In this document: positions 18,752-29,258 of the stretch, in pieces | Layout of the letters: each line of letters begins with the position of its first letter | Position numbering within the stretch: position 1 is the stretch's first letter | Position numbers and translations under genes: made by a program | Origin: Shimia sagamensis | GTDB lineage: Bacteria > Pseudomonadota > Alphaproteobacteria > Rhodobacterales > Rhodobacteraceae | Assembly: GCF_900182745.1 (NCBI RefSeq) | Contig: NZ_FXTY01000007.1 | Span: 62,001-126,000 of the forward strand | DNA: 64,000 nucleotides | Direction: 5' to 3' | Notes under the pieces: model-generated | Told to the model about the DNA's origin: nothing | What the model saw: only the letters and a program-made list of their open reading frames with translations | Database searches by the model: none

Positions 18752-19792
18752 TCAGCCTCCGATGGCCCAGCGGGCATAGGCGCCGCCGAAAAGTTCGAAT
18801 TTTGCAAGGAACGACACCAGCACGACCCAAACGAGAGACATGGGCAAGAAGACTTTCCAACCGATGCGCATCAGCTGGTCGTAGCGGTAGCGCGGGGAGA
18901 TGGCTTTCACCATCGAGAAGATGAAGAACACAAAGCAGATCTTCAGCAGCATCCAGACGATGCCGTCAGGCAGACCCGGGATCGGGGAGAGCCAGCCGCC
19001 GAGGAACAGAAGCGATACCAGTGCGCACATCAGCACGATGGCGACATATTCACCAATCATGAAGAGCAGGAACGGTGTGGAGGAGTATTCCACCTGGTAG
19101 CCTGCGACGAGTTCGGATTCCGCTTCGGGAAGGTCAAACGGTGGGCGGTTGGTTTCCGCCATGGCCGAAATCAGAAAGAGGAACATCATCGGGAAGTGCG
19201 GCAGCCAGTACCAGCTGAAGATGCCGTATTTTCCATCCTGTGCCATGACGATGTCACCAAAGTTCATGGATCCGGTGGTGATGATAATACCGATGATGAT
19301 CAGGCCAAGGGAAACCTCGTAGGAAATCATCTGTGCCGCCGACCGCAACGAACCGAGGAACGGGTATTTCGAGTTGGAGGCCCAACCGCCCATGATCACG
19401 CCGTAAACTTCCAACGAGCTCACCGCCATCACATAGAGAATGGCAACGTTGATGTCAGACACGACCCAGCCGTCGTTGAACGGGATCACGGCCCAGGCAA
19501 TCAGTGCCATGACCAAACTGACCATAGGGGCCAGCAAGAAGACCACCTTGTCCGAGCCTGCCGGATACACAATCTCTTTCACCGCATATTTGATGAAGTC
19601 AGCAAAGCTTTGCAGCAGGCCAAACACGCCCACAACATTGGGGCCCCGGCGCAGCTGTACAGCGGCCCAGATTTTCCGGTCCGCATAAAGCAGGAATGCC
19701 AGCGCCACCAAAAGCGGCACGACAACCGCCAGCACCTGCCCCAAAGTCAGGAGCGTGATGCCGAGGTTCGTGGTGGTAAAGAATTCAGTCAT
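18752..19792 (-). CDS. nuoH: NADH-quinone oxidoreductase subunit H
   Basis: 346 residues, eight or nine transmembrane helices, forming part of the quinone-binding cavity. Recognised by [18 protein letters not shown] near residue 43 and [20 protein letters not shown] near 210, both invariant in the family. Its stop lies one base before the nuoI start. Confidence 0.97.
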   Translation of the reverse strand: MTEFFTTTNLGITLLTLGQVLAVVVPLLVALAFLLYADRKIWAAVQLRRGPNVVGVFGLLQSFADFIKYAVKEIVYPAGSDKVVFLLAPMVSLVMALIAWAVIPFNDGWVVSDINVAILYVMAVSSLEVYGVIMGGWASNSKYPFLGSLRSAAQMISYEVSLGLIIIGIIITTGSMNFGDIVMAQDGKYGIFSWYWLPHFPMMFLFLISAMAETNRPPFDLPEAESELVAGYQVEYSSTPFLLFMIGEYVAIVLMCALVSLLFLGGWLSPIPGLPDGIVWMLLKICFVFFIFSMVKAISPRYRYDQLMRIGWKVFLPMSLVWVVLVSFLAKFELFGGAYARWAIGG

Positions 19793-19798
19793 GGGTCC

Positions 19799-20215
19799 TC
19801 ACACCGTAGGTATTCCGTTGTCTTCGCAGTTCGCGACAATGACTTCTGCATCGATTGTCTTGAGACCACGGGGCAATGCAGCGGAGATGGTGTAAACCGC
19901 ATCTCCTGTCCACAGGTCGCCCTGATTGTCAGTTGTTGTCCGTACATGCCGCGCAAAACCAAATCCACGGATCAACGCATATTGCGCCGCCGCACATTCG
20001 GCGTAGGCATGCACATCGTCTTCGTCTCGCGCGCCGGCCATGGCAACGTGAAAGTTCACCAAATCACCTTCCAGCAACCGCGTGTCTACGCCTGCATATT
20101 TGGGTTCAAAGGCAACCTTTTCGCGCATCACATCCGTGCCGGTCTGCGGAGCGCAGGCCGACAGCCCGGCCAAAGCGGCCGAAGCGATCAGGAAATGAGG
20201 GACGCGAAAGATCAT
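19799..20215 (-). CDS. Putative lipoprotein between nuoG and nuoH
   Basis: 138 residues. The N-terminus MIFRVPHFLIASAALAGLSAC is a lipoprotein signal with lipobox LSAC, so the mature protein should be a lipid-anchored periplasmic protein starting at that Cys. The rest is mixed, contains further Cys (YAECAAAQY, VANCEDNG) and is not recognised. It lies 8 bases past nuoG and 6 before nuoH, clearly in the operon. It is one of several non-core genes here; it could be an assembly factor or a bystander. Confidence 0.78.
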   Translation of the reverse strand: MIFRVPHFLIASAALAGLSACAPQTGTDVMREKVAFEPKYAGVDTRLLEGDLVNFHVAMAGARDEDDVHAYAECAAAQYALIRGFGFARHVRTTTDNQGDLWTGDAVYTISAALPRGLKTIDAEVIVANCEDNGIPTV

Positions 20216-20223
20216 CTGTTGGC

Positions 20224-22242
20224 TTATTCCGCTGCGATTTTGGCGTTACTGCGGGCTTTGGCAGCGGCGGAGAGTTCCGCCATCAAGCTGCTCGCACGCG
20301 CGATTGGGTTGGTTAGGTAGAAATCGGAGACCACGGACTTGAATGCCGCCTTGCCGAGAGGCCCAGCCTCAAGAGTTTCGCCTTCATTGACTGGCACCTG
20401 ATCGATTTTGGCAAGGTGAGGCACCTCGGCAATCATTACGGTGCGCAACTGCGCCAACGTATCATACCCGAGGGTCGCGTCGAGCTCTGCACTCAGAGCG
20501 CGTAAAATTGCCCAGTTTTCTTTGGCGTCGCCCGGTGCAAAACCCGCACGCATGGCCAATTGGGGACGCCCTTCAGTGTTTACAAACAGACCGTTTTCTT
20601 CCGTGTAAGCTGCCGCAGGCAGGATCACATCTGCACGGTGTGCACCACGATCCCCGTGGCTGCCTTGATAGATCACAAAGGCACCAGGATCGATTTCCAC
20701 CTCATCGGCACCAAGATTGTAGATGACCTCAGCCCCCTCAATCGCAGCTTCCATGCCACCCAAAGTCGTGGCGCCAATATCCATCGCGCCAACACGAGAG
20801 GCCGCGGTATGCAGCACCAGCAACTTCGACTTGGTTTCCTCGGCCAGCTTCTGAGCATGTGCCAACACCGAAAGGCCATCCGCCTCACGAAGGGCCCCCT
20901 GGCCAACGATAATGATCGAAGCCTGGTCGATGACATCCTTGTGTTCTTTGCCCAGCTGACCTTCCAACGCCGCACGGTCCGTGCCGACATGGACATAGTC
21001 ATAAGTCAGGTCGACCGCCTCACCAATCAGCCCAACAGTTGCGCCTTTGGACCATGCTGCGCGAATACGCGCATTCAGGACCGGAGCTTCTTCACGTGGG
21101 TTTGACCCAAGCATCATGATGAACTTCGCGTCATCAATGTCTTCGATTGAGGCTGTTCCAACATAGGCAGCCCGATTGTCCAAAGGCAGGCGAACATTGT
21201 CAGTGCGGCATTCCACGTTGCCGTCCAAGCCTTGAACCAATTGCTTGAGCGCATAGGCGGCCTCAACAGGAACCAAGTCCCCAATCAAGCCTGCAACTTT
21301 TTTGCCCTTCATTGCTTCCGCAGCGGTAGTCAGGGCTTCGCCCCATGTCGCGGGCTTCAGTTTGCCATCGACACGAACGTAAGGCTGATCCAAGCGCTGG
21401 CGACGCAGGCCGTCCCAGACAAAGCGGGTTTTGTCCGAAATCCACTCTTCGTTCACGCCGTCATGGTTGCGCGGCAGGATTCGCATCACTTCGCGACCTT
21501 TGGTGTCCACACGGATGCTCGCGCCAAGTGCGTCCATCACGTCGATGGTTTCAGTCTTGGTCAATTCCCATGGGCGGGCGGTGAAGCTGTAGGGCTTGGA
21601 CGTCAGCGCACCAACTGGGCAGAGATCAATGATGTTGCCCTGCAGGTTGCTGTCGAGTGTCTGGTTCAGATAGCTGGTGATCTCTGCGTCTTCGCCACGG
21701 CCAGTCTGGCCCATCTGGGTGATGCCCGCCACTTCGGTGGTGAAACGCACACAGCGGGTGCATGAGATGCAGCGTGTCATTGTGGTTGCGACCAGAGGAC
21801 CGAGGTCCAGGTCGTCCACTGCCCGTTTGCCTTCTTTGAAGCGGTTTTCGCTGATGCCATAAGCCATGGCCTGATCCTGCAGGTCACATTCGCCACCCTG
21901 ATCGCAAATCGGGCAATCCAGCGGGTGGTTGATCAGCATGAATTCCATCACACCTTCGCGAGCCTTTTTCACCATCGGCGAGTTGGTTTTTACAACTGGT
22001 GGCTGACCTTCCGGGCCAGGACGCAAATCCCGCACCTGCATGGCACAGGACGCCGCAGGCTTTGGTGGCCCACCGACAACTTCGACAAGGCACATGCGGC
22101 AGTTACCCGCAATCGACAGACGTTCGTGGTAGCAGAACCGCGGAATTTCCACGCCAGCTTCTTCGCAGGCTTGGATCAGGGTCATTGCGCCCTCTACCTC
22201 GACTTCTTGCTCGTCGATGATGATCTTGCGGAGGTCAGACAT
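20224..22242 (-). CDS. nuoG: NADH-quinone oxidoreductase subunit G
   Basis: 672 residues. The N-terminal 2Fe-2S domain has [19 protein letters not shown]; the His/Cys cluster ([17 protein letters not shown]) and the [10 protein letters not shown] 4Fe-4S motif follow; the remainder is the molybdopterin-oxidoreductase-like fold without a bound cofactor, as usual for NuoG. It carries clusters N1b, N4 and N5 of the electron path. Length is typical for the alphaproteobacterial/mitochondrial type and shorter than in E. coli. Confidence 0.96.
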   Translation of the reverse strand: MSDLRKIIIDEQEVEVEGAMTLIQACEEAGVEIPRFCYHERLSIAGNCRMCLVEVVGGPPKPAASCAMQVRDLRPGPEGQPPVVKTNSPMVKKAREGVMEFMLINHPLDCPICDQGGECDLQDQAMAYGISENRFKEGKRAVDDLDLGPLVATTMTRCISCTRCVRFTTEVAGITQMGQTGRGEDAEITSYLNQTLDSNLQGNIIDLCPVGALTSKPYSFTARPWELTKTETIDVMDALGASIRVDTKGREVMRILPRNHDGVNEEWISDKTRFVWDGLRRQRLDQPYVRVDGKLKPATWGEALTTAAEAMKGKKVAGLIGDLVPVEAAYALKQLVQGLDGNVECRTDNVRLPLDNRAAYVGTASIEDIDDAKFIMMLGSNPREEAPVLNARIRAAWSKGATVGLIGEAVDLTYDYVHVGTDRAALEGQLGKEHKDVIDQASIIIVGQGALREADGLSVLAHAQKLAEETKSKLLVLHTAASRVGAMDIGATTLGGMEAAIEGAEVIYNLGADEVEIDPGAFVIYQGSHGDRGAHRADVILPAAAYTEENGLFVNTEGRPQLAMRAGFAPGDAKENWAILRALSAELDATLGYDTLAQLRTVMIAEVPHLAKIDQVPVNEGETLEAGPLGKAAFKSVVSDFYLTNPIARASSLMAELSAAAKARSNAKIAAE

Positions 22243-22245
22243 CGC

Positions 22246-22650
22246 TTATTTCGCCCTCAAATACACGCCGATCGCGCTGTTTCGTTCGATTTCCGCGCGA
22301 CCAAGCGCACAGACAGATTTCGGATCGTCCAAAGAGGCACCTTTGTGCTTAAGATAAGCGTCACCACGCTGCCGCATGCGCTCTTTCTCTTCGTCCGATT
22401 TAATAAATGCTTTGATCTCGTCATCCGTGTAGCCAAGTTTGCGTGCTTTACGCACCAACCCCCAGCCATCCGCCACTCCTTTGAACTTACGTGGCTCAAT
22501 GCTGTCACACACTTCACTGATTTCAAAAGCCACTAGGGCCCAATACAGCGGATCGTAGATTTCTTTCACCTCACGCAGAGGTGGCTTGGCAACAGCGGAA
22601 CCACTCAAGGCGAGGGTTGCGGCAACAAATACAGATGTCAGACGGATCAT
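22246..22650 (-). CDS. DUF5333-type small periplasmic protein in the nuo operon
   Basis: 134 residues. MIRLTSVFVAATLALSGSAVAK is a Sec signal peptide with an AVA cleavage site, so the mature ~113 residues are periplasmic. The pattern LREVKEIYDPLYWALVAFEISEVCDS, two Cys and a Lys/Glu-rich helical middle fit what I know as DUF5333 proteins, found within Rhodobacteraceae nuo operons. The start 22650 is chosen because it gives the signal peptide and GGAG precedes it. Three bases separate it from nuoG. Function unknown. Confidence 0.8.
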   Translation of the reverse strand: MIRLTSVFVAATLALSGSAVAKPPLREVKEIYDPLYWALVAFEISEVCDSIEPRKFKGVADGWGLVRKARKLGYTDDEIKAFIKSDEEKERMRQRGDAYLKHKGASLDDPKSVCALGRAEIERNSAIGVYLRAK

Positions 22651-22753
22651 TTGCTCACTCCTTTGGCAACGGCAAAGACACCCTTTGCCAAGGAGGACAG
22701 AGGCAAAGGCCGCTGTGATAGGCAATAACAGCCGGGATATGTCGGATAACAAA

Positions 22754-23131
22754 TCACGGGCGGCAATATCCTTCGAGTCTGATTTTGTCATCCACAGGGA
22801 TGATGGTTTCGGTTTCGGGCCCAATCACCCAATCCATTTTGGACGTACCGTACTGTTTGATGCAGTATTTAACGGCCTCATATTCACCGGCCTGGCGTGC
22901 ACCTGGCAGGCTCTGATTGGCACGGGACACAACCACTTCGAAGTGTTCGCGCTCTTCTTTGGAGACTTGGCTAGATTTGGCTTTGTACTGATAGCCCTCA
23001 AACGCAATACGCTCGCGCTTACTCTTGAAGCTCGCACGCCAATTGCCGCTACAAGCCGACAGTGCCGTGGTTGCAATAAGCAACCCGGCAATGATGGCTG
23101 GCGTCTTCCGCTGGCAAGTGAACTTAGTCAT
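22754..23131 (-). CDS. Putative lipoprotein between nuoF and nuoG
   Basis: 125 residues. The N-terminus has a basic stretch, a hydrophobic core IIAGLLIATTALSAC and lipobox LSAC. The mature part has a basic SFKSKRERIAFEGYQYKAKSS stretch and two further Cys near the end, with no family recognised. ATG 23131 is preferred over 23137 because GAAGA is then correctly spaced. It starts 16 bases past the nuoF stop and is followed by a 103-base gap before the DUF5333 gene. Confidence 0.75.
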   Translation of the reverse strand: MTKFTCQRKTPAIIAGLLIATTALSACSGNWRASFKSKRERIAFEGYQYKAKSSQVSKEEREHFEVVVSRANQSLPGARQAGEYEAVKYCIKQYGTSKMDWVIGPETETIIPVDDKIRLEGYCRP

Positions 23132-23146
23132 GCGCATTCTTCGTTT

Positions 23147-24445
23147 TTACTCCGCTGCAAAGGCGCCCATGCGCCCCGTATTGTTGGCTTTGATGCGATC
23201 TTCGATTTCTTCGCGGAAGTTGCGGATCAGACCCTGGATAGGCCATGCCGCCGCATCACCCAAAGCACAGATGGTGTGGCCTTCGACCTGTTTGGTCACA
23301 TCCCACAGCATGTCGATCTCTTCAATCTCAGCTTCGCCGCGCACCAAACGGTCCATGACACGCATCATCCAGCCGGTCCCTTCGCGGCACGGAGTACACT
23401 GACCGCAGCTTTCGTGCTTATAGAATTTGGCCAGGCGCCAGATTGCTTTGATGATGTCGGTCTGCTTGTCCATGACAATCACCGCAGCTGTACCAAGGCC
23501 GGAACCCAGATCATTGCGCAGATAGTCAAAGTCCATAATCGCGTCGCGCATGTTCTCACCGCGCACACAAGGAACAGACGAACCGCCAGGGATCACAGCC
23601 AGCAGGTTGTCCCACCCGCCGCGAATGCCACCACAATGCTTGTCGATCAGCTCTTCAAAGGAGATCGACATTTCTTCTTCAACCACACAGGGATTATTCA
23701 CGTGACCGGAGATGCCAAACAGCTTGGTGCCCGCATTGTTTGGGCGGCCAAAGCCAGCAAACCATTCGCCGCCTCGGCGCAGAATGGTGGGCACCACAGC
23801 AATGGATTCCACATTGTTCACGGTGGTTGGACAGCCGTATAGACCTGCGCCCGCCGGGAACGGTGGCTTCATACGTGGCATGCCTTTTTTGCCTTCGAGG
23901 CTTTCCAGCAATGCGGTTTCTTCGCCGCAGATGTAAGCACCGGCGCCGTGATGTAGGAACAGATCAAAGTCCCAGCCCGAGCCAGCAGCGTTTTTACCAA
24001 GCATGCCTGCGTCATAGCATTCGTCGATCGCAGCCTGCAGCGCTTCACGCTCGCGGATGTATTCGCCGCGGATGTAGATGTAACAGGTGTGCGCGTTCAT
24101 CGCGAAAGAGGCAATCAACGCCCCTTCGATCAGCGTGTGCGGATCGTGGCGCATGATTTCGCGGTCTTTGCAGGTACCGGGCTCGGATTCATCCGCGTTG
24201 ATCACCAGATAGGCTGGGCGACCATCGCTTTCTTTGGGCATGAAGGACCACTTCAGACCGGTTGGGAAGCCCGCGCCACCACGCCCACGCAGGCCGGAGG
24301 CCTTCATGGTGTCGATGATCGAATCCCGCCCCTGCTGGATCAGCTTTGCGGTGCCATCCCAATGGCCGCGCGCCTTGGCGCCAGCCAGCGTACGGTCATG
24401 CATACCGTAGAGGTTGGTAAAGATACGGTCTTGATCTTTGAGCAT
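23147..24445 (-). CDS. nuoF: NADH-quinone oxidoreductase subunit F
   Basis: 432 residues. It binds NADH and FMN and cluster N3. The motifs are complete: [20 protein letters not shown] near residue 51, the FMN-binding [13 protein letters not shown] near 92, [15 protein letters not shown] near 172, and the 4Fe-4S motif [11 protein letters not shown] with the distal Cys in [10 protein letters not shown]. It lies four bases after the DUF5337 gene. Confidence 0.97.
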   Translation of the reverse strand: MLKDQDRIFTNLYGMHDRTLAGAKARGHWDGTAKLIQQGRDSIIDTMKASGLRGRGGAGFPTGLKWSFMPKESDGRPAYLVINADESEPGTCKDREIMRHDPHTLIEGALIASFAMNAHTCYIYIRGEYIREREALQAAIDECYDAGMLGKNAAGSGWDFDLFLHHGAGAYICGEETALLESLEGKKGMPRMKPPFPAGAGLYGCPTTVNNVESIAVVPTILRRGGEWFAGFGRPNNAGTKLFGISGHVNNPCVVEEEMSISFEELIDKHCGGIRGGWDNLLAVIPGGSSVPCVRGENMRDAIMDFDYLRNDLGSGLGTAAVIVMDKQTDIIKAIWRLAKFYKHESCGQCTPCREGTGWMMRVMDRLVRGEAEIEEIDMLWDVTKQVEGHTICALGDAAAWPIQGLIRNFREEIEDRIKANNTGRMGAFAAE

Positions 24446-24449
24446 CCCG

Positions 24450-24677
24450 TTACCCTTTGTCTGCCTGACGCGCGCGCCAGATCTGATAGATGTTGACCAG
24501 CGCCCAGATCAGCGCAGCCATTGCAGCAAAATCAAACAGAAGCGCAAAGCGCCCTGGCAATCCTGCCATCTTTCCAATCACATTGAGCGCCAGCCAAATC
24601 AGGATGGTTCCGGCGATCACCACCGACACCATGCGGCTCTTGCGCGCCACGTCCTGAGCTGATTGTCCCTCAGTCAT
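24450..24677 (-). CDS. DUF5337-type small membrane protein in the nuo operon
   Basis: 75 residues, [16 protein letters not shown] then two transmembrane helices (about 18-38 and 44-65), ending in a basic tail. It matches the small DUF5337 proteins that sit between nuoE and nuoF in Rhodobacteraceae. It starts 3 bases after nuoE and ends 4 bases before nuoF, so expression with complex I is near certain; whether it is a subunit, assembly factor or neither is not known from sequence. Confidence 0.8.
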   Translation of the reverse strand: MTEGQSAQDVARKSRMVSVVIAGTILIWLALNVIGKMAGLPGRFALLFDFAAMAALIWALVNIYQIWRARQADKG

Positions 24678-24680
24678 TCA

Positions 24681-25826
24681 TCAATCCTCGTAGACGTCGC
24701 CTTTGGCGACTTTCTTGGAGAATTCCGTTTCTTCACCCGCAGCCAGCAAATTGGCCTGGTCAACCCAGCCATCGCGCTCAATGCGACCTTTGAACGACAG
24801 TTTGTCGTCCATGTCTTCGATCTCTGCCGGACCCCACGCTGCGATTTGAGCAAAGGACGTCACACCGTTTTCGTGCAACTTCTTCTCCAGCGCAGGACCG
24901 ACACCCTTAAGCTGTTTCAGATCGTCAGCGGCGTCTGCTTTGGCAGCTTTCTTAGGCGCAGGTTTTTTGGCCTTAGGCTTGTCCGATTTGGTCTCGGCCT
25001 TCTCAGCTTTCGGCTTAGCAGCTTTTTGGGCCTCTTCCGCCTGCTTTACTGCCGGCTTGGGTGTCGGAGCGGGTTTGGGCGGCTGACCTTCGGCGGCGCG
25101 ACCTGCAACAACGCCATCTTTGCCCACCCAAGGGGTCAAAATTGGCACTTCGGTGCCGTCGATGCGCTTGATGGAGTCCCCAATGTCGGTCGCCAGCTGC
25201 ACGGACGCATTATACTGCGTTTTGCCGCTGTCATATTCTTTGAGGCTGGTCAGACCGGAAAGCGGCTCCGAGGAATAGCGGCCGTTTTGAGGGCCCGGAG
25301 TTGGCACCTTGCCAGCGGCCAATTCGTCCAGCATTTTGGCAAAACCGTCAGCTGTCAGGTCTTCGAAGTAGTCTTTGCCAATTTGCGCCATTGGCGCGTT
25401 GGTACACGCTCCGAGACATTCGACTTCTTCCCAGGAGAATTTGCCATCTGCGGAAAGCGCGTGTGGTTTGTCGGCGATCTTCTCGCGGCAGACCGCGATC
25501 AGGTCTTCGGCGCCACAGATCATGCAGGACGTGGTGCCACAGATCTGTATGTGCGCGACCGAGCCAACCGGCTGCATCTGGAACATAAAGTAGAACGAGG
25601 CCACTTCGAGCACGCGGATGTAGGCCATGTCGAGCATGTCGGCGACGGTCTCAAGTGCGGGCTTTGAAAGCCAACCTTCCTGCTCCTGTGCGCGCCACAA
25701 AAGTGGGATCACAGCGGAAGCCTGACGGCCTTCTGGGTATTTCGTGATCTGAGCCTCAGCCCAGGTCTGGTTTGCCGTGGTGAAAGCAAAGCTTTCCGGC
25801 TGGTCGTGATACAGGCGACGGAGCAT
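24681..25826 (-). CDS. nuoE: NADH-quinone oxidoreductase subunit E with C-terminal extension
   Basis: 381 residues, more than twice the E. coli subunit. The N-terminal ~200 residues are a normal thioredoxin-like NuoE with the 2Fe-2S ligands in [10 protein letters not shown] and CLGACTNAP (cluster N1a). After about residue 235 comes a Lys/Ala/Pro-rich linker, then a compact domain with [19 protein letters not shown], a helix-hairpin-helix-like motif otherwise seen in nucleic-acid-binding or 'predicted flap endonuclease-like' domains. Long NuoE tails are known in Rhodobacteraceae; the role of this tail is not. Confidence 0.95.
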   Translation of the reverse strand: MLRRLYHDQPESFAFTTANQTWAEAQITKYPEGRQASAVIPLLWRAQEQEGWLSKPALETVADMLDMAYIRVLEVASFYFMFQMQPVGSVAHIQICGTTSCMICGAEDLIAVCREKIADKPHALSADGKFSWEEVECLGACTNAPMAQIGKDYFEDLTADGFAKMLDELAAGKVPTPGPQNGRYSSEPLSGLTSLKEYDSGKTQYNASVQLATDIGDSIKRIDGTEVPILTPWVGKDGVVAGRAAEGQPPKPAPTPKPAVKQAEEAQKAAKPKAEKAETKSDKPKAKKPAPKKAAKADAADDLKQLKGVGPALEKKLHENGVTSFAQIAAWGPAEIEDMDDKLSFKGRIERDGWVDQANLLAAGEETEFSKKVAKGDVYED

Positions 25827-26095
25827 TAGTTTTCGAACTCCTCAAGCGGAATACAGGTCGCGGAGGTCGCGCCCTCCGGAATGTTCTCGCCCGTCTCCTG
25901 GGCGTCAAAAGCTGCGTCTGTGACCGTCAAGCGGCACATGTAGCTGCCGTCATCGGTCTCGACGAGAACAACGTTGTCACGGATGTGCAGGTAGCCATTT
26001 GAATTGGCGACCATGTCCGGAAAAGAAGGATCAGCCGAGGCTGCTTGGCAGCTCAGTGCCAGAACAGTTGCCACAATAGAAACGCGCGTTTTCAT
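25826..26095 (-). CDS. Small periplasmic hypothetical protein between nuoD and nuoE
   Basis: 89 residues with a clear signal peptide ([21 protein letters not shown], cleavage after ASA), leaving a mature acidic protein of about 68 residues with two Cys (YMCRLTV and ATCIPLEE) that could form a disulphide. No family recognised. It overlaps the nuoD stop by four bases and shares one base with the nuoE start, so it is tightly coupled in the operon. Confidence 0.75.
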   Translation of the reverse strand: MKTRVSIVATVLALSCQAASADPSFPDMVANSNGYLHIRDNVVLVETDDGSYMCRLTVTDAAFDAQETGENIPEGATSATCIPLEEFEN

Positions 26096-27318
26096 CGGTC
26101 GATCTCCCCGAACACGATATCCATGGTACCGATGATAGCGGCCACGTCGGCAAGCTGGTGGCCCGTAGTGATGTGATCCATGGCCTGCAGATGCAGATAA
26201 CCCGGTGCACGCAGCTTGGCGCGGTAAGGTTTGTTGGTGCCATCAGCGACCATGTAAACGCCAAATTCACCTTTGGGGGCTTCGACGGCGGCATAAACCT
26301 CACCAGCGGGCACGTGGAAGCCTTCGGTGTAGAGCTTGAAGTGGTGGATCAGGCTTTCCATCGAAGTTTTCATGTCGCCGCGTTTTGGCGGGGTCAGCTT
26401 GCCACGAGACAGCACGTCACCGGTGGCTTCGCGCAGTTTCACAATGGCCTGACGCATGATCGACAGCGACTGACGCATTTCTTCCATGCGCATCAGGTAA
26501 CGGTCATAGCAGTCGCCGTTTTTACCAACGGGAATTTGGAACTCAAACTCGTCGTAGCACTCATAAGGTTGTGCGCGACGCAAGTCCCACGCCATGCCCG
26601 CAGACCGCGCCATGACACCAGACATGCCCCACTGGAGCACATCTTCTTCGGTCACAACGCCAATGTCGACGTTACGTTGCTTGAACACGCGGTTCTCGGT
26701 CAGCAGCTCGTCGATGTCCGAAAGAGCCTGTGGGAACTCGATGGCCCACTCTTCGATATCATCAACCAGCTGATCCGGAAGATCTTGGTGCACACCGCCT
26801 GGGCGGAAGTAGTTGGCGTGCAGACGCGCGCCACAGGCCCGCTCATAGAACACCATCAGCTTTTCACGCTCTTCAAAGCCCCACAGTGGGGGCGTCAGCG
26901 CACCAACGTCCATCGCCTGTGTGGTGACGTTCATCAGGTGGTTCAGAATACGGCCGATTTCGCAGAACAGCACACGAATGAGCTGTGCGCGACGCGGTAC
27001 TTCGGTGCCGGTCAGCTTTTCAATTGCCAGACACCATGCGTGTTCCTGGTTCATCGGCGCCACATAATCGAGGCGGTCGAGATACGGCAGGTTTTGCAGG
27101 TAGGTGCGGCTTTCCATCAGCTTTTCGGTGCCACGGTGCAGCAAGCCTACGTGCGGGTCGCAACGCTCGACAATCTCGCCATCTAACTCCAGCACCAGAC
27201 GCAGCACGCCGTGGGCCGCAGGGTGTTGCGGGCCGAAGTTGATGTTGAAGTTGCGGATCTGCTGTTCGCCGCTCAGCGCATCCACGCTGCCGTCGTCAAA
27301 TTTGGAGCCGTCCATCAT
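26092..27318 (-). CDS. nuoD: NADH-quinone oxidoreductase subunit D
   Basis: 408 residues, the 49-kDa-type subunit related to NiFe hydrogenase large subunits and forming the quinone site with NuoB. Recognised by [23 protein letters not shown] near residue 26, [10 protein letters not shown] and [10 protein letters not shown]. It overlaps nuoC by four bases; it is separate from NuoC, unlike the fused NuoCD of E. coli. Confidence 0.97.
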   Translation of the reverse strand: MMDGSKFDDGSVDALSGEQQIRNFNINFGPQHPAAHGVLRLVLELDGEIVERCDPHVGLLHRGTEKLMESRTYLQNLPYLDRLDYVAPMNQEHAWCLAIEKLTGTEVPRRAQLIRVLFCEIGRILNHLMNVTTQAMDVGALTPPLWGFEEREKLMVFYERACGARLHANYFRPGGVHQDLPDQLVDDIEEWAIEFPQALSDIDELLTENRVFKQRNVDIGVVTEEDVLQWGMSGVMARSAGMAWDLRRAQPYECYDEFEFQIPVGKNGDCYDRYLMRMEEMRQSLSIMRQAIVKLREATGDVLSRGKLTPPKRGDMKTSMESLIHHFKLYTEGFHVPAGEVYAAVEAPKGEFGVYMVADGTNKPYRAKLRAPGYLHLQAMDHITTGHQLADVAAIIGTMDIVFGEIDR

Positions 27319-27920
27319 TTCGCGTCCCCTTTTTCGTCGCCGGGCAGGATGTATTCAGCCCCTTCCCACGGAGACATGAAATCAAACTGGCGGTAGTCCT
27401 GTGTCAGCTGCACTGGTTCATAGACCACGCGTTTTTGCACTTCGTCGTAGCGCACTTCGGTATATCCGGTGGTCGGGAAGTCCTTGCGCAGCGGGTGGCC
27501 ACGGAAACCGTAGTCCGACAACAAGCGGCGCAGGTCCGGGTGATCTGAGAAGATGATGCCAAACATATCGAACACTTCGCGTTCAAACCAGTTGGCCGAT
27601 GGATGCACCGGCACAATGGACGGCACCATTTCATCTTCGCGCACCGACACGCGCAGGCGCACGCGGTGGTTCTGATACATGCTCAGGAAGTGGTAGACGA
27701 CATCAAAGCGCTTGGACCGCTCAGGATAATCCACGGCTGTGATATCCACGAGAGTGGAGAAGCGACAGGTCGGATCGTTGCGCAGGAATTCCACAAACGG
27801 CGCGATGTTGGCCGGAGCCACATCAATAGTCAGCTCATCAAACGCGATGCTCCAACCAATCACACAATCGGGGCGCTTGAGTTCGATATGGGCGCCAAGT
27901 TCGTTCAGGGCTTCGCTCAT
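27315..27920 (-). CDS. nuoC: NADH-quinone oxidoreductase subunit C
   Basis: 201 residues, the 30-kDa-type subunit. The signature block [23 protein letters not shown] and the later [24 protein letters not shown] and [12 protein letters not shown] are intact. It overlaps nuoB and nuoD by four bases each. Confidence 0.97.
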   Translation of the reverse strand: MSEALNELGAHIELKRPDCVIGWSIAFDELTIDVAPANIAPFVEFLRNDPTCRFSTLVDITAVDYPERSKRFDVVYHFLSMYQNHRVRLRVSVREDEMVPSIVPVHPSANWFEREVFDMFGIIFSDHPDLRRLLSDYGFRGHPLRKDFPTTGYTEVRYDEVQKRVVYEPVQLTQDYRQFDFMSPWEGAEYILPGDEKGDAK

Positions 27921-28450
27921 CGTTCAATTGTCCCCGTGCGGCGGATTTTGCGTTGCAGCTGCAGCAGACCATAAAGCAGCGCTTCGGCGGTCGGAGGGCA
28001 GCCCGGCACATAGATGTCGACCGGCACAATGCGGTCACAGCCGCGCACAACGGAATAGCTGTAGTGGTAATAACCGCCGCCATTGGCGCAGGACCCCATC
28101 GAGATCACATAGCGTGGCTCCGGCATTTGGTCGTAGACCTTGCGCAAAGCCGGCGCCATTTTGTTGGTCAGCGTGCCCGCCACAATCATCACGTCAGACT
28201 GTCGTGGGGAGGCGCGTGGAGCGATACCAAAACGCTCAGCATCATACCGCGGCATAGACGTGTGCATCATCTCAACTGCGCAGCAGGCCAGACCAAAGGT
28301 CATCCAGTGCAAAGAGCCGGTGCGGCCCCAGTTGATCAGGTCTTCTGCATTGGTCAGCAGGAAGCCTTTGTCCTGCAACTCGGAATTCAGCGCCTGGGTG
28401 ACAACTTCTTTGTCGACACCTGCGGTGTTTTGACCTGTCATCACTCCCAT
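27917..28450 (-). CDS. nuoB: NADH-quinone oxidoreductase subunit B
   Basis: 177 residues. It holds terminal cluster N2; the unusual tandem Cys pair is in [11 protein letters not shown], with the other ligands in [12 protein letters not shown] and [10 protein letters not shown]. Start alternatives are 28450 (MGVMTGQ), 28441 (MTGQ, one-base overlap with the nuoA stop) and 28471. I prefer 28450 from recall of related proteins, with 28441 almost as likely because GGGAG lies just before it. Confidence 0.93.
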   Translation of the reverse strand: MGVMTGQNTAGVDKEVVTQALNSELQDKGFLLTNAEDLINWGRTGSLHWMTFGLACCAVEMMHTSMPRYDAERFGIAPRASPRQSDVMIVAGTLTNKMAPALRKVYDQMPEPRYVISMGSCANGGGYYHYSYSVVRGCDRIVPVDIYVPGCPPTAEALLYGLLQLQRKIRRTGTIER

Positions 28451-28806
28451 TCCAGAGCTCCTTTTTTCCACTCATAGGCAAAGCCGATGGTCAGAACCGC
28501 GAGGAACACCATCATCGACCAGAACCCCACCATCGAAACATCCTTGAAAGCGACGGCCCAAGGGAAGAGGAAGGCAATTTCCAAATCAAAGATGATGAAG
28601 AGGATCGAGACGAGATAGAACCGAACGTCAAATTTCATACGCGCATCATCAAAGGCGTTGAAACCGCACTCATACGCAGAGACCTTTTCAGGGTCCGGAT
28701 TGCGCACCGCCAAAACCACGGCTGCGAGGATGAAAACAAGACCGAGACCGATGGCAACGGCAGCGAAGATGAGGATGGGAAAGTATTCCCGAAGCATCTC
28801 TTCCAA
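28441..28806 (-). CDS. nuoA: NADH-quinone oxidoreductase subunit A
   Basis: 121 residues with three transmembrane helices. The NuoA signature [20 protein letters not shown] is complete. The start is a TTG at 28806 ([12 protein letters not shown]): GGAG lies six bases upstream, whereas the next ATG (28797) is too far from it. This is the first gene of the operon. Confidence 0.95.
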   Translation of the reverse strand: MEEMLREYFPILIFAAVAIGLGLVFILAAVVLAVRNPDPEKVSAYECGFNAFDDARMKFDVRFYLVSILFIIFDLEIAFLFPWAVAFKDVSMVGFWSMMVFLAVLTIGFAYEWKKGALEWE

Positions 28807-28868
28807 GGGTAGCTCCTTTCATGCACGCCAGCACGGTGCAGTCAGATGGCTGTATAGACTCTCTGCGG

Positions 28869-28897
28869 GGTTTACCCCTGCCCTATGGCGGGGTCAA
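28869..28897 (-). promoter_or_regulatory. Candidate sigma-70 promoter of the nuo operon
   Basis: On the minus strand TTGACC (28897-28892) is followed after 17 bases by TAAACC (28874-28869), 63 bases upstream of the nuoA TTG. The -35 is good and the -10 weak. It is the best match I found by eye in the leader. Confidence 0.4.
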
Positions 28898-29173
28898 CAT
28901 TTAGCGCAAGTTTTGAGCTGGGCGTGATAATGTTGTTAATTAAAGAAAATCAATGTCTTAACTATGATCCTCATTGATGTGCGGCATTACGCCAACACCA
29001 TTTTTTCCAAGCCGTCTCTTGAAACTGGTCAAATTGACCCTTGATTCCAGAATCCCCCAGTATCCGACAAAAAAAATCAACTATATCCATCGACGCGGCT
29101 TCCCCCCCCATACCTCGAAAATGTCGTAAAAAGTGTTTTTCATCTATGCCTTAAAGGAAAGCTCCAAAGAAAA
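28898..29173. other. Intergenic stretch between nuoA promoter and liuC terminator
   Basis: About 275 bases with no convincing gene on either strand. It is AT-richer than its surroundings, with a TTAATTAA-containing stretch near 28937 and an 8-base C tract near 29102. I see no RNA gene or clear operator. Confidence 0.6.
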
Positions 29174-29199
29174 AGCTAAGCCGGGATCCCAGCTTAGCT
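29165..29199 (-). terminator. Intrinsic terminator of the liu operon
   Basis: AGCTAAGC (29174-29181) pairs with GCTTAGCT (29192-29199), enclosing GGGATCCC. On the minus strand it is followed by TTTTTCTTT. It lies about 60 bases past the liuC stop, directly after the 29-base tandem duplication. Confidence 0.8.
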
Positions 29200-29251
29200 C
29201 CAAATCCACTTCCTGTAACTAATTAGCTCCAAATCCACTTCCTGTAACTAA
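29194..29251. repeat. Perfect 29-bp tandem duplication next to the liuC terminator
   Basis: Bases 29194-29222 and 29223-29251 are identical and adjoin without a gap; the unit starts TTAGCTCCAAATCC and ends TGTAACTAA. Its left end overlaps one arm of the terminator stem (to 29199). It lies in the 3' untranslated region of liuC. Confidence 0.9.
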
Positions 29252-29258
29252 AGAGTAT

